NCBI GenBank assembly: GCA_963803295.1
Contig: CAWDMC010000022.1
Span: forward strand, 248,001 to 312,000
DNA length: 64,000 nt
DNA from: CAWDMC01 sp963803295
Lineage (GTDB): Bacteria > Acidobacteriota > Terriglobia > UBA7540
Direction: 5' to 3'
Part shown: positions 1 through 9,737 of the stretch, piece after piece
How positions within the stretch are numbered: the first letter of the stretch is position 1
How the letters are laid out: each line of letters starts with the position of its first letter
Made by a program: the position numbers and the translations under genes
The notes under the pieces: generated by a model
What the model saw: the letters and a program-made list of their open reading frames with translations, nothing else
What the model was told of the DNA's origin: nothing
Databases searched by the model: none

Positions 1-123
1 GAGGATCCCAGCTACAGCATCCGTTCGGCGGAGATGCGCGGCCAAATCCTGGGAGAAGACGGAGTCGAGGCCTCCTGTGACAAAATCGAGGAGATCGTGC
101 GAGAGTCCCGTCGCTTGTCGTAG
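1..123 (+). CDS. 3' end of a probable family-1 glycosyltransferase (partial)
   Basis: An open frame runs in from the window edge and ends at TAG 121-123, giving about 40 residues (start EDPSYSIRSAEM, end EEIVRESRRLS). The pattern DPSYxxxAxxMGxxIxxEDGVxxACDxIE resembles the C-terminal helix of UDP-dependent macrolide/flavonoid-type glycosyltransferases. The catalytic part lies outside the window, so the family call rests only on this tail and is tentative. The gene ends before the promoter of the next unit and is unlikely to be co-transcribed with it. Confidence 0.45.
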   Translation, partial: EDPSYSIRSAEMRGQILGEDGVEASCDKIEEIVRESRRLS

Positions 124-204
124 CGCGAGGGCTTCAGCCCGGCGCGCACACCGGTACGAGGCTGCTTCCTTTGCCGGGAAAAGAAAGCCGAACAAAAATT
201 CCAC

Positions 205-234
205 TTGACACCGACCGGCCGATCGGCGTAGAGT
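205..234 (+). promoter_or_regulatory. Candidate sigma-70 promoter of the riboswitch-controlled operon
   Basis: A perfect -35 hexamer TTGACA (205-210) is followed after 18 bases by TAGAGT (229-234), a fair -10 match. Transcription would start about 30 bases before the riboswitch P1 stem, as expected for a leader promoter. No transcription data are available. Confidence 0.5.
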
Positions 235-273
235 AAGTGCTTACAACTGAATAGCCGATTCAGAGAACCCTGA

Positions 274-386
274 ATCTCATCGAGAGTGGCCGAGGGACGG
301 GCCCTATGACGCCACGGCAACCGCCCCGCTTCAGCAGCGGGGGACAGGTGCTAACTCCTACCCGGTAATTGGGGGAGATGAGAGGG
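274..386 (+). promoter_or_regulatory. SAM-I (S-box) riboswitch
   Basis: The P1 strand CTCATC (276-281) pairs with GATGAG (377-382). Directly inside P1 is the S-box core GAGAGTGGCCGAGGGACGGG, then GCCCTATGACGCC, CGGCAACC, a GC-rich P3 hairpin around 327-342, and the AGGTGCTAACTCC element before the P4 region and the closing strand. These are the conserved blocks of the SAM-I aptamer that binds S-adenosylmethionine. The aptamer is followed at 405 by an intrinsic terminator, so it should switch transcription off when SAM is abundant. SAM-I normally controls methionine and sulfur genes, which bears on the function of the threonine-synthase-like gene downstream. Confidence 0.93.
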
Positions 387-404
387 GCTGAAGCAAGTTT
401 CGTA

Positions 405-436
405 AAGCCTCCCTGATTTCCTTCGGGAGGCTTTTC
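405..436 (+). terminator. Rho-independent terminator (riboswitch expression platform)
   Basis: A perfect 9-bp stem, AAGCCTCCC (405-413) with GGGAGGCTT (425-433), closes an 11-base loop and runs into TTTT. Its position 20 bases after the SAM-I aptamer and before the first gene makes it the likely off-state terminator. About 210 bases of further leader separate it from the first start codon at 646, and no other gene is visible there. Confidence 0.85.
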
Positions 437-645
437 CAGTCTATAAGCCTTCCGAAGCGCCTTCCCAAATTAATATTCTCTTCCCGAACCCTCCGATGAG
501 AAATTGAGACCTTTGGACGACTTCGGTTTACGGGAGCCGTAGTAGAAATGAACGACACAGGTCACCGAGCCGAAATTAAGCGTGAACACCATAGATTGTC
601 TCGCGGCCAGGAGCTTCCGATTTTCGTTGGGGGAGGGTTTATTTA

Positions 646-1902
646 ATGGTTTACGCCAAGCACTTGCAGTGTCGTGAGTGTAGCAAGACCTACGAGCTGG
701 GGCCTATTGCGGCTTGCGAGGACTGCTGGGCCCCGCTCGAGGTCGTATACGATTACGGCCGCATCTGGTCGGACGTGCGTCGAGACGATATCGCCTTGCG
801 GCCGACTAACATGTGGCGCTATCGCGAGTTACTGCCCCTTGCCGGAAATCCGTGGGTAGGCCAGAACACCGGCTTCACTCCCCTGGTCCGGGCAGACCGT
901 CTGGCGCGCTCTCTGGGCGCTCGCGAAGTGTATGTGAAGAACGACGCCGTCAACCATCCCACGCTTTCCTTTAAAGATCGCGTAGTGGCCGTGGCTCTGA
1001 GCAAGGCGAAGGAGTTCGGTTTCGACACGGTCGGCTGCTCCTCCACCGGAAATCTGGCGAACTCGGTGGCCGCGCAGGCTGCCGCCGGAGGATTCAAGGC
1101 TTATATATTTGTCCCGGCGGATCTGGAGACGGAGAAGATCATCGCCACTCAGGTATACGGGGCAACGCTGGTGAAGATCAACGGCAATTACGATCACGTG
1201 AACCGCCTCTGCTCGGAGATCGCCCAGAAATACCCCTGGGGTATGGTCAACGTGAATCTCCGATCTTACTATTCAGAGGGCTCGAAGACGGTCGGCTACG
1301 AAATCGCCGAGCAACTGGGGTGGCGCCTGCCGCAGAACATAGTGGTTCCCATGGCCGGCGGCTCGCTGATCTCGAAGGTGCTGAAAGCCTTCGGTGAGCT
1401 GCAGAAGCTCGGCTGGGTGGAGCCCAACCCGACCAGGTTTTTCGGCGCTCAGGCCACAGGATGCAATCCGATCACGGCCGCCGCCAAGCGGGGCTCGCCC
1501 GAAATCCAGCCCCAGAAGCCAAATACCATCGCCAAGTCGCTCGCCATCGGCAATCCGGCCGATGGCTACTTCGCCGTGAAGGGAATCTTGGCCAGCGGCG
1601 GTACCGGCGAAGACGTGAGCGATGAAGAGATCGCCGAAGGCATTGAAATGCTTGCCGAGACCGAGGGAATCTTTACCGAAACTGCAGGCGGCGTTACCGT
1701 GGCGGTCACTCGCAAGCTGATTCAGCAGGGTCGTCTCGATCCTGACGAGTCGATTGTCGTTACGATCACCGGCAACGGCCTGAAGACGATCAACGCGGTG
1801 AGTGGCCGGCGCGAAGAGACCTTGGTAATCCGTCCCAAGTTGGCCGACTTTGAGGATCAGTGCCTGAATCTTTCTTCGGATGTGGAAACAGTCAGTGTCT
1901 GA
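646..1902 (+). CDS. Threonine-synthase-like PLP enzyme, possibly a homocysteine synthase
   Basis: A 418-residue fold-type II PLP enzyme of the threonine synthase family. An N-terminal zinc ribbon is visible (Cys9, Cys12, Cys24, Cys27); the PLP lysine is Lys110 in NHPTLSFKDR; SSTGNLANS and the C-terminal TGNGLKT are phosphate-binding loops. Start ATG 646 has a strong GGGGAGGG site 8 bases upstream. Classical threonine synthase converts O-phosphohomoserine to threonine. Here the gene is controlled by a SAM riboswitch and followed by a MoaD/ThiS-like carrier and homoserine kinase, a context that points to O-phosphohomoserine plus carrier thiocarboxylate giving homocysteine. Family membership is clear; the alternative substrate is inference, and ordinary threonine synthase remains possible. 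Confidence 0.85.
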   Translation: MVYAKHLQCRECSKTYELGPIAACEDCWAPLEVVYDYGRIWSDVRRDDIALRPTNMWRYRELLPLAGNPWVGQNTGFTPLVRADRLARSLGAREVYVKNDAVNHPTLSFKDRVVAVALSKAKEFGFDTVGCSSTGNLANSVAAQAAAGGFKAYIFVPADLETEKIIATQVYGATLVKINGNYDHVNRLCSEIAQKYPWGMVNVNLRSYYSEGSKTVGYEIAEQLGWRLPQNIVVPMAGGSLISKVLKAFGELQKLGWVEPNPTRFFGAQATGCNPITAAAKRGSPEIQPQKPNTIAKSLAIGNPADGYFAVKGILASGGTGEDVSDEEIAEGIEMLAETEGIFTETAGGVTVAVTRKLIQQGRLDPDESIVVTITGNGLKTINAVSGRREETLVIRPKLADFEDQCLNLSSDVETVSV

Positions 1903-1996
1903 AACCAGGAATCGAGTTGGAAGCGGAGCTGGCAAGGCGGAGTTGAGAGAACACATCTGTAATAGAGCGTGATAGCTATTTCCCGGGGGGTTTCTC

Positions 1997-2275
1997 TTGT
2001 CGATAACATTACGTATTCCTCCTCCTTTGCGTAAATTCACTGCCGGTGCGGCCACCTTTGAGTCTGCCGCCAGCAATCTGCCCGAACTATTCGAGGCGCT
2101 CGAAACGCAGTTCCCTGGTATTAGGCAGGCGCTGTGTAAAGCCGATGGCTCACCTCAGCGATTCTTGAATGTCTACGTCAACGACGAAGACATCCGCTTT
2201 CTGGGCGGCGCGCAGTGCGCTTTCAAGGATGGCGATGAGATTCTGCTTGTGCCCGCCATTGCCGGTGGCTATTGA
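1997..2275 (+). CDS. MoaD/ThiS-family sulfur carrier protein
   Basis: A 92-residue beta-grasp protein with a TTG start and GGGGGG 6 bases upstream. The N-terminal LRIPPPLRKFTAG strand and the C-terminal DGDEILLVPAIAGGY are typical of MoaD-like carriers, whose terminal Gly-Gly is adenylated and converted to a thiocarboxylate. One extra residue (Tyr) follows the Gly-Gly, so a protease would have to expose the diglycine, as JAMM-type proteases do for CysO and HcyS-like carriers. It sits between the threonine-synthase-like enzyme and homoserine kinase, with no molybdopterin or thiamine genes nearby, arguing for a role as sulfur donor to that enzyme. A paralogue lies at 43948-44271. Confidence 0.85.
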   Translation: MSITLRIPPPLRKFTAGAATFESAASNLPELFEALETQFPGIRQALCKADGSPQRFLNVYVNDEDIRFLGGAQCAFKDGDEILLVPAIAGGY

Positions 2276-2511
2276 CTCCTGTGAACGAGGCGGATCATAC
2301 CCGCAAGAGTCATCATCGCTAAGACACAAAGGCACCAAGGGGAAAACCAGGAATCAGCAGGCTAAGGTTGATGACAGTCTGCCTTCTGGTTTCTGATCTT
2401 TTTGGTGTCTTCGCGATTTGGTGGTGCGTCTTTCTAATTTAACACCGGCCGGAACGGTTCCGGTCTGCTATCCTGTAGCTCATCATTCAAAACAGCCGAG
2501 GATCTCAGTTC
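2276..2511. other. Intergenic spacer with repeat-like sequence
   Basis: This 236-base spacer has no credible gene. It contains AAGACACAAAGGCACCAAGG near 2320 and TTTTTGGTGTCTTCGCGATT near 2400, the kind of low-complexity intergenic element often dispersed in such genomes. It interrupts the otherwise compact riboswitch operon, so homoserine kinase could have its own promoter. Confidence 0.4.
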
Positions 2512-3432
2512 ATGCCTGAGCGCATCACCGTTCGCGTGCCTGCTACCAGCGCCAACCTGGGCTGTGCCTTCGATTCGGCGGCGCTGGCCCTTGCCCTTTA
2601 CCTGGATCTTCACGTGACTTGCCGCAGTGATGGTGTGGTCAATGTGCGTTACCAGGGAATTAACCCCGAGCGCATCCCTACGGACGCCTCCAATCTGGTG
2701 GTGCGCGTGATCCTGGAGACTCTCGAGATCTGGCACAAGCATCGAGGATTCGATCTGGAGATCGAGAACCAGATTCCGGTCGGGGTTGGGCTCGGTTCGA
2801 GCGCCGCAGCGATTGTGGGCGCCTTGGTGGCCGCCCGATGGATCGCCGATATGGCGCTCACGAACCGGGACCTCGTGACCATGGCGGCCCGTCGGGAGGG
2901 TCATCCTGATAACGTGGCGGCGGCCTGGCACGGTGGCTTCACCGTGTCACTCGATGATCCCACAGGAGTAATGGCTTATTCCTATGCGTTGCCGGATACC
3001 GTGCAGTTGGTGCTGGTGATTCCGGATTTTGCCCTTCCCACCGAGAAAGCGCGTCAGGTGCTGCCCACTCAATACTCGCGTGCCGATGCCATCCACAACC
3101 TGCAACGGGCGGTGGTTATGTCGGCTCATCTCGCCTCGGGAAAGATTGAACTCCAGCGCGAGTTTTTTCGCGATTGTTGGCATCAGCCGTATCGTGCGCC
3201 TCTGGTTCCAGGACTAACCGAAGTACTGGCTTTCGCTCACGCAGACTTGCTCGGCATTTGTCTGAGCGGTGCCGGACCTTCGATTCTGGCGTTTGTCCGT
3301 TCGAGCGCCGAGGAAATCGGAGGCGAGATCCGGCAGATACTGTTGGCGCAAGACGTGCATTCCGAGGTGCGAGTTCTGGCCGCCGACAATCTCGGCGCCA
3401 AAGGCTGGAGCAGGCCGCAGGGCGAGGAATAG
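2512..3432 (+). CDS. thrB: Homoserine kinase
   Basis: A 306-residue GHMP-superfamily kinase that phosphorylates homoserine to O-phosphohomoserine with ATP in the cytosol. The N-terminal VRVPATSANLGCAFD motif, the ATP-binding GVGLGSSAAA (residues 91-100), EGHPDNVAAA and the C-terminal LSGAGPSILAF motif are all present, and the length matches ThrB. It supplies the substrate for the threonine-synthase-like enzyme upstream. Both threonine and, if the SAM-controlled enzyme uses a sulfur carrier, homocysteine would then draw on this one activated intermediate. Confidence 0.93.
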   Translation: MPERITVRVPATSANLGCAFDSAALALALYLDLHVTCRSDGVVNVRYQGINPERIPTDASNLVVRVILETLEIWHKHRGFDLEIENQIPVGVGLGSSAAAIVGALVAARWIADMALTNRDLVTMAARREGHPDNVAAAWHGGFTVSLDDPTGVMAYSYALPDTVQLVLVIPDFALPTEKARQVLPTQYSRADAIHNLQRAVVMSAHLASGKIELQREFFRDCWHQPYRAPLVPGLTEVLAFAHADLLGICLSGAGPSILAFVRSSAEEIGGEIRQILLAQDVHSEVRVLAADNLGAKGWSRPQGEE

Positions 3433-3513
3433 CTATCTCTTTTCGTTGTCAGGGACGGGCGATTTACGTTACTCTAATCAGTAACAGTTTGTAGCCCCGC
3501 AGGAACCTGCTGC

Positions 3514-4677
3514 ATGAAAATCACCCGTATTTCTACCAGAGTAGTCAATGCGCGCATGCGCAATTGGGTTTTCGTGAAGGTGGAGACCGATCAGCCGGGC
3601 CTTTACGGTTGGGGCGAAGCTACGCTCGAGTGGAAGACCAAAGGTGTAGTGGGGGCGGTCGAGGACTTATCGGTGTTGCTCACAGGTCAGGATCCGCGGC
3701 GGGTGGAACACCTGTGGCAGACGATGCACCGGCAATACTTTTGGCGTGGCGGCGTCGTCACTATGAGCGCTCTCAGCGGCATCGATCAAGCACTCTGGGA
3801 TATCAAGGGCAAGGAGCTGGGACGTTCCGTCACGGAACTGCTGGGCGGACCGGTCAGGGAGACTCTGCGGTTTTACGATCATCTGGGCGGCGGGTCGCTC
3901 GAAGGCATGTACAAGACAGCCGAACCGGAAGAGTTCGCCGACAAGATTCAGGAGAGTCTGAGCAAGGGCTTTACGGCCGTGAAGGCCATGCCCATTCCCG
4001 TGACCGAACTGGTTGAGAGCGCCCACGTGCTGAAGCACTCGGCCCGATGTGTAGAAGCTATGCGCAAGGCGGCGGGCGATGAGATCGACATCATGCTCGA
4101 TCTTCACGCGCGGACCACTCCGACCGCGGCCATCCAGTTCGGCCGCTTGCTGGTTGATTACAACCTGTATTGGTACGAAGAACCGTGCTGGCCCGAGCAC
4201 GTCGACGGCTTGGTGGAAGTGGCGCGAGCCTTGCCGTTCCCCATCGCGACGGGCGAACGGCTCGTGGGCCGCTGGCAATTCCGCGAGCTCTTGGAAAAGC
4301 GCGCCTGCGCCATCGTTCAGCCTGACGTATCGCACTGCGGAGGAATCAGCGAAGCGCGGCGGATCGCGGCTCTCGCCGAGACGTATAACATCTCGGTCGC
4401 CTGCCACAATCCTCAGGGACCGGTGAGTACGGCAGCATCCCTGCATGTGGGCTTTGCCACTCCCAATTATCTGATCCAGGAAGTAGTGCGCAAGGACGTG
4501 CCCTGGCGAGATGATGTCGTCACGGAGCCGGTGAGCATGCAAGGCGGCCGGGCGCTCGCCCCGACGGCTCCAGGCCTGGGAATCGAAATTAACGAACAGG
4601 AAGCCTCCAAGCACCCGTTTGAGCCCGAGGTCGTCATGACTTACACCCACAAAGATGGTTCAGTAGCGGATTGGTAG
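3514..4677 (+). CDS. Enolase-superfamily sugar-acid dehydratase (galactonate dehydratase-like)
   Basis: A 387-residue mandelate racemase/muconate lactonizing enzyme-family protein. It starts with the capping domain MKITRISTRVVNARMRNW, followed by the barrel with metal-ligand regions DIMLDLHAR, WYEEPCWPEH and IATGERLVG, then QPDVSHCGGISEARR and a C-terminal ACHNPQGPVSTAASLH. This order and length resemble D-galactonate dehydratase (DgoD), which removes water from a sugar acid to give a 2-keto-3-deoxy acid. Exact sugar specificity cannot be read from sequence. It lies 81 bases after thrB and is probably functionally unrelated. Confidence 0.82.
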   Translation: MKITRISTRVVNARMRNWVFVKVETDQPGLYGWGEATLEWKTKGVVGAVEDLSVLLTGQDPRRVEHLWQTMHRQYFWRGGVVTMSALSGIDQALWDIKGKELGRSVTELLGGPVRETLRFYDHLGGGSLEGMYKTAEPEEFADKIQESLSKGFTAVKAMPIPVTELVESAHVLKHSARCVEAMRKAAGDEIDIMLDLHARTTPTAAIQFGRLLVDYNLYWYEEPCWPEHVDGLVEVARALPFPIATGERLVGRWQFRELLEKRACAIVQPDVSHCGGISEARRIAALAETYNISVACHNPQGPVSTAASLHVGFATPNYLIQEVVRKDVPWRDDVVTEPVSMQGGRALAPTAPGLGIEINEQEASKHPFEPEVVMTYTHKDGSVADW

Positions 4678-4781
4678 TGGAAGCCATTTAGCGTGGACAA
4701 GTAAAATCTGTCCGCAGAGTCATTGTTCTTGGATCATGCCCCATCACTCGCTTTGCTGAAGGGCGATTACGGAGATTTCGA

Positions 4782-5483
4782 ATGAGCACGATTACTGTGA
4801 ATGGCAGCCTCGATCGCGCCGCCGCCTTTTATGGCTCGTCCATCGGTAAGAAGATGGTGATGGCCATCACGGGGTTAATCCTGTTTGGCTTTGTCCTGGT
4901 CCACATGGTGGCGAACTTGCAGGTGTTTATTCCGGCCGGTGCGGACGGAATCCACGCTATCGACCGCTATGCGGAGCACCTGAGGGTCTTTCCACCCCTT
5001 TTGTGGACGGCTCGGATCGTCTTGTTAATATCCGTGATCCTGCACATCATAGCGGCCTGGCAACTCAGCGTGCTTAACAGGTTTGGGGCGCGCACTTCAC
5101 GCTACGTCAAGCAGACGGCCATCGCCTCGAGCTATGCTTCGCGAACGATGGTGTGGAGCGGTCCCATTATTTTCTTCTACGTCATCTATCACTTGCTGCA
5201 ATTCACCTTCGGGACGGTACAGCCGGGCTTCGAACCTGGCCACGTCTATCACAATATTATCGTCGGATTCCAGAACCCCGTGATCGCCATCTTCTACATC
5301 GTCGCCAACATTCTCCTGGCCATGCATCTGTATCACGGCGTCTGGAGCATGTTCCAGTCGCTGGGCGTTTCTCATCCGCGCTACACGCCAATCCTCAAGA
5401 AAGTCTCGGTGGTGTTCGGTGTCGTGATCGGAATCGGATTTTGTTCTGTGCCACTGGCCGTCATGACCGGTATTTTGAAATAA
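4782..5483 (+). CDS. sdhC: Succinate dehydrogenase cytochrome b558-type membrane subunit
   Basis: A 233-residue membrane protein of the single-polypeptide SdhC type (cytochrome b558 family) with about five hydrophobic helices. Histidines in LVHMVANLQ, ILHIIAAWQ, IYHLLQFTFG and HLYHGVW fit the four axial ligands of two hemes. It anchors the SdhAB catalytic subunits and passes electrons between them and the quinone pool. sdhA follows after 13 bases, so the two are one operon. No SdhD is needed in this type. Confidence 0.9.
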   Translation: MSTITVNGSLDRAAAFYGSSIGKKMVMAITGLILFGFVLVHMVANLQVFIPAGADGIHAIDRYAEHLRVFPPLLWTARIVLLISVILHIIAAWQLSVLNRFGARTSRYVKQTAIASSYASRTMVWSGPIIFFYVIYHLLQFTFGTVQPGFEPGHVYHNIIVGFQNPVIAIFYIVANILLAMHLYHGVWSMFQSLGVSHPRYTPILKKVSVVFGVVIGIGFCSVPLAVMTGILK

Positions 5484-5496
5484 CAGGGAGCCATCC

Positions 5497-7413
<1,917 letters not shown>

Positions 7414-7417
7414 GGGC

Positions 7418-7578
7418 TCGATGTGGCATGGCCGTCTCTTCGCCTTGCTCAGGGCAGGCTCTGGCCAATGAGGGCGCCCAACACGGGCTGAAAGCCCGTG
7501 CCGCCTCGAGGTGGCATGGCCATCCTGGCCATGTCATGCAGAAATGTACAAACTCCAGACACGGGCTGGAAGCCCGTG
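7418..7578. repeat. REP-like palindrome cluster between sdhA and sdhB
   Basis: Two near-identical palindromes, CACGGGCT-GAA-AGCCCGTG (7482-7500) and CACGGGCT-GGA-AGCCCGTG (7560-7578), flank a third hairpin ATGGCCA-TCC-TGGCCAT (7516-7532). The first part (7418-7466, GATGTGGCATGGCC onward through GGCAGGCTCTGG) recurs inverted at 16617-16660. The cluster splits the sdh operon and its hairpins could affect relative sdhA/sdhB message levels. Confidence 0.8.
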
Positions 7579-7614
7579 CCACAACTACTACCGTTTGATG
7601 AAGGCGGATTGATG

Positions 7615-8388
7615 ATGAGACTCGTTCTGAACATCTGGCGTCAGAAGAATACGAAGGCACCGGGAAGAATGGTGCGCTACGAGCTCGAAAATGTCAGCGA
7701 ACATATGTCATTCCTGGAGATGCTCGACGTGCTGAACGAAGGGCTCACTGTGAGGGGCGAAGACCCGGTGGCGTTCGAGCATGACTGCCGTGAAGGCATC
7801 TGCGGATGCTGTGGATTCGTGATCAACGGGGTGGCGCACGGGCCGCAAAGGGGCACGACGGTGTGCCAGTTGCACATGCGTCACTTTCACGATGGCCAGG
7901 AATTGTGGCTTGAACCGTGGCGGGCCAAGGCTTTTCCCGTGCTGAAAGATCTTATGGTAGACCGCAGCGCCTTCGATCGCATTATCGCGGCAGGCGGCTA
8001 TGTCTCCGTCAACACCGGTGGCGCGCCTGACGGCAACGCCATCCCGGTTGATAAGCTGAAGGCGGATCTGGCCATGGACGCGGCGCAGTGCATCGGCTGT
8101 GGCGCTTGCGTGGCCGCGTGTCCGAATGCCTCTGCTTCATTATTCACCTCCGCCAAGGTTTCCCATCTTGCTTTGCTGCCGCAAGGCCAGCCGGAACGCG
8201 ATCAACGGGTATTGAAGATGGTAGCTCAGGCGAAAGCGGAGATCTTCGGTGCTTGCACGAATATCGGCGAGTGCGAAGCCGTTTGCCCCAAGGGAATCAA
8301 ACTCGAAAATATCGCCCGCATGAACCGCGATTTCCTCAAGGCTTCCTGGACTTACCGCAAAGAAGTAACGACGGCAGGCGCCGGATAA
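7615..8388 (+). CDS. sdhB: Succinate dehydrogenase iron-sulfur subunit
   Basis: About 257 residues. The 2Fe-2S domain has CREGICGCCGF plus a downstream Cys in VCQLHM; the ferredoxin domain has CIGCGACVAACP and CTNIGECEAVCPKGI, supplying the remaining clusters. It passes electrons from SdhA to the b558 anchor. Two adjacent ATGs occur at 7612 and 7615; AAGGCGG at 7601-7607 is 7 bases from 7615, so that start is preferred. The open frame reaches back to 7498 only through REP sequence, and those residues are not part of the protein. Confidence 0.92.
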   Translation: MRLVLNIWRQKNTKAPGRMVRYELENVSEHMSFLEMLDVLNEGLTVRGEDPVAFEHDCREGICGCCGFVINGVAHGPQRGTTVCQLHMRHFHDGQELWLEPWRAKAFPVLKDLMVDRSAFDRIIAAGGYVSVNTGGAPDGNAIPVDKLKADLAMDAAQCIGCGACVAACPNASASLFTSAKVSHLALLPQGQPERDQRVLKMVAQAKAEIFGACTNIGECEAVCPKGIKLENIARMNRDFLKASWTYRKEVTTAGAG

Positions 8389-8415
8389 GAGAAAGCGCAC
8401 AAGTGGAGGGCTCAC

Positions 8416-8859
8416 ATGAAAGAAGCTCTCGAGCAGCTTCAACGCATAGTTACCCAAGTTCCGCAACCCCTCCTCAGCATTTCCGAAGCTGATGCTGAAA
8501 GCCTTCTTCCTTCGCGCCCGTGGTCGCGCAAGCAAATTCTCGGTCATCTGATCGATTCCGCCGCTAACAATCATCAGCGATTTGTCCGCGCCCAGATAGG
8601 CAGCGAACTCGTTTTCCCAGGCTACGAGCAGGACCAATGGGTGAGTATCCAAGCTTACCAGGAGGAATCCTGGGAGAGCCTGGTGCGGCTGTGGTCTGCC
8701 TACAATGAGCACCTGTTGCATATCACCTTAAGGATCCCGGCAGATCGCCTTGAGACCTCTTGCACGATTGGACAGAATGCACCGGTGACGCTGGCCTTCC
8801 TGTTCGTTGACTATGTGCGGCACTTACATCATCATTTGGCGCAGATCCTCGGCGAGTAG
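8416..8859 (+). CDS. DinB-family four-helix protein
   Basis: A 147-residue DinB/YfiT-like protein, a metal-binding four-helix bundle family that includes thiol-dependent transferases (bacillithiol or mycothiol type) and damage-inducible proteins. The usual triad of metal ligands fits His in QILGHLIDSAANNHQR and the C-terminal VRHLHHHLAQIL. It starts 27 bases after sdhB with a GGAGGG site. Its substrate cannot be read from sequence, and its position beside an alkylation-repair gene may be coincidence. Confidence 0.75.
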   Translation: MKEALEQLQRIVTQVPQPLLSISEADAESLLPSRPWSRKQILGHLIDSAANNHQRFVRAQIGSELVFPGYEQDQWVSIQAYQEESWESLVRLWSAYNEHLLHITLRIPADRLETSCTIGQNAPVTLAFLFVDYVRHLHHHLAQILGE

Positions 8860-8891
8860 CTCTGATCGACCCTTGCACTGCCCCTCGTGCC

Positions 8892-9680
8892 ATGCCCAAG
8901 AGTTCGTCCAAGCCGGGTTGGGTCCTTAGCGTCCGCGAAGAGATCCACAACACGAACCCGATCGCCGCGAGCCAGTTGGGCGAGATTCTGGCCACGCTGC
9001 GATCCGCCGCCAGCCCTGCGAACGTCGAAGGCATGATGCGTTATGGAATCAGCGGAACAAACCCGCTGGGCGTTTCCGCCCCTTTTCTCCAAAAACTGGC
9101 TCGCGAGATCCGCCGCGATCACGAGTTGGCGCAGCAGTTGTGGGATTCCAATATTCATGAAGCGCGGCACCTGGCGGCCATGATCGAAGATCCCAGGCTC
9201 GTCAGTGAAGAACAGATGGAGTGCTGGGTCCTTGATTTCAACTCCTGGGATATCTGCGACGGCTGCTGCAACAATCTGTTCCGGCTGACGCCGATCGCCC
9301 ATGCCAAAGCGCGCGAGTGGAGCATCCGGCCGGAAGAATTCGTCCGGCGGGCCGGCTTCGTGCTGATGGCGTGCCTTGCGGTCCACGACAAGCAGGCGCG
9401 CGATTCCACCTTCGTCAAATACCTGCCTCTCATTAAAGCCGGATCGACCGACGAGCGCAACTTCGTGAGGAAGGCGGTTAATTGGGCTCTTCGTCAGATC
9501 GGCAAACGCAACCCAAAGCTGAATGGCGCCGCCATCCGGACCGGAGTGCAGATTCGGAAGCTTGACTCGCGTAGCGCGCGCTGGATCGCCGCCGATGCTT
9601 TGCGGGAATTGAGGAGTGACGCGGTGCAAGAGAGGCTGGCGAAGAAGAACCAGCGGGTCCGGACCGAGATGCGATCATAG
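8892..9680 (+). CDS. DNA alkylation repair protein (AlkD-like HEAT-repeat glycosylase)
   Basis: A 262-residue all-helical protein of the AlkD/DNA alkylation repair family. It shows the characteristic YGISGTNPLGVSAPFLQKLA near residues 53-70, the HEARHLAAMIEDP helix, SWDICDGCCNNLF with the catalytic-region tryptophan and aspartate, and RNFVRKAVNWALRQIGKR. AlkD removes bulky or positively charged alkylated bases without flipping them out. It follows the DinB-like gene by 32 bases and probably shares its transcript. A second alkylation-repair gene (Ogt) is at 24.6 kb. Confidence 0.85.
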   Translation: MPKSSSKPGWVLSVREEIHNTNPIAASQLGEILATLRSAASPANVEGMMRYGISGTNPLGVSAPFLQKLAREIRRDHELAQQLWDSNIHEARHLAAMIEDPRLVSEEQMECWVLDFNSWDICDGCCNNLFRLTPIAHAKAREWSIRPEEFVRRAGFVLMACLAVHDKQARDSTFVKYLPLIKAGSTDERNFVRKAVNWALRQIGKRNPKLNGAAIRTGVQIRKLDSRSARWIAADALRELRSDAVQERLAKKNQRVRTEMRS

Positions 9681-9737
9681 GGGCGCGCGATTTACCTGCC
9701 CGATCCGAGGCGGAGCAAGGCAATCCCCTATCTGCCC

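Noticed and set aside
3667..4650. Long minus-strand frame opposite the sugar-acid dehydratase
   Set aside because: It is the antisense shadow of a clear enolase-superfamily gene, common in GC-rich DNA, and has no family motifs.
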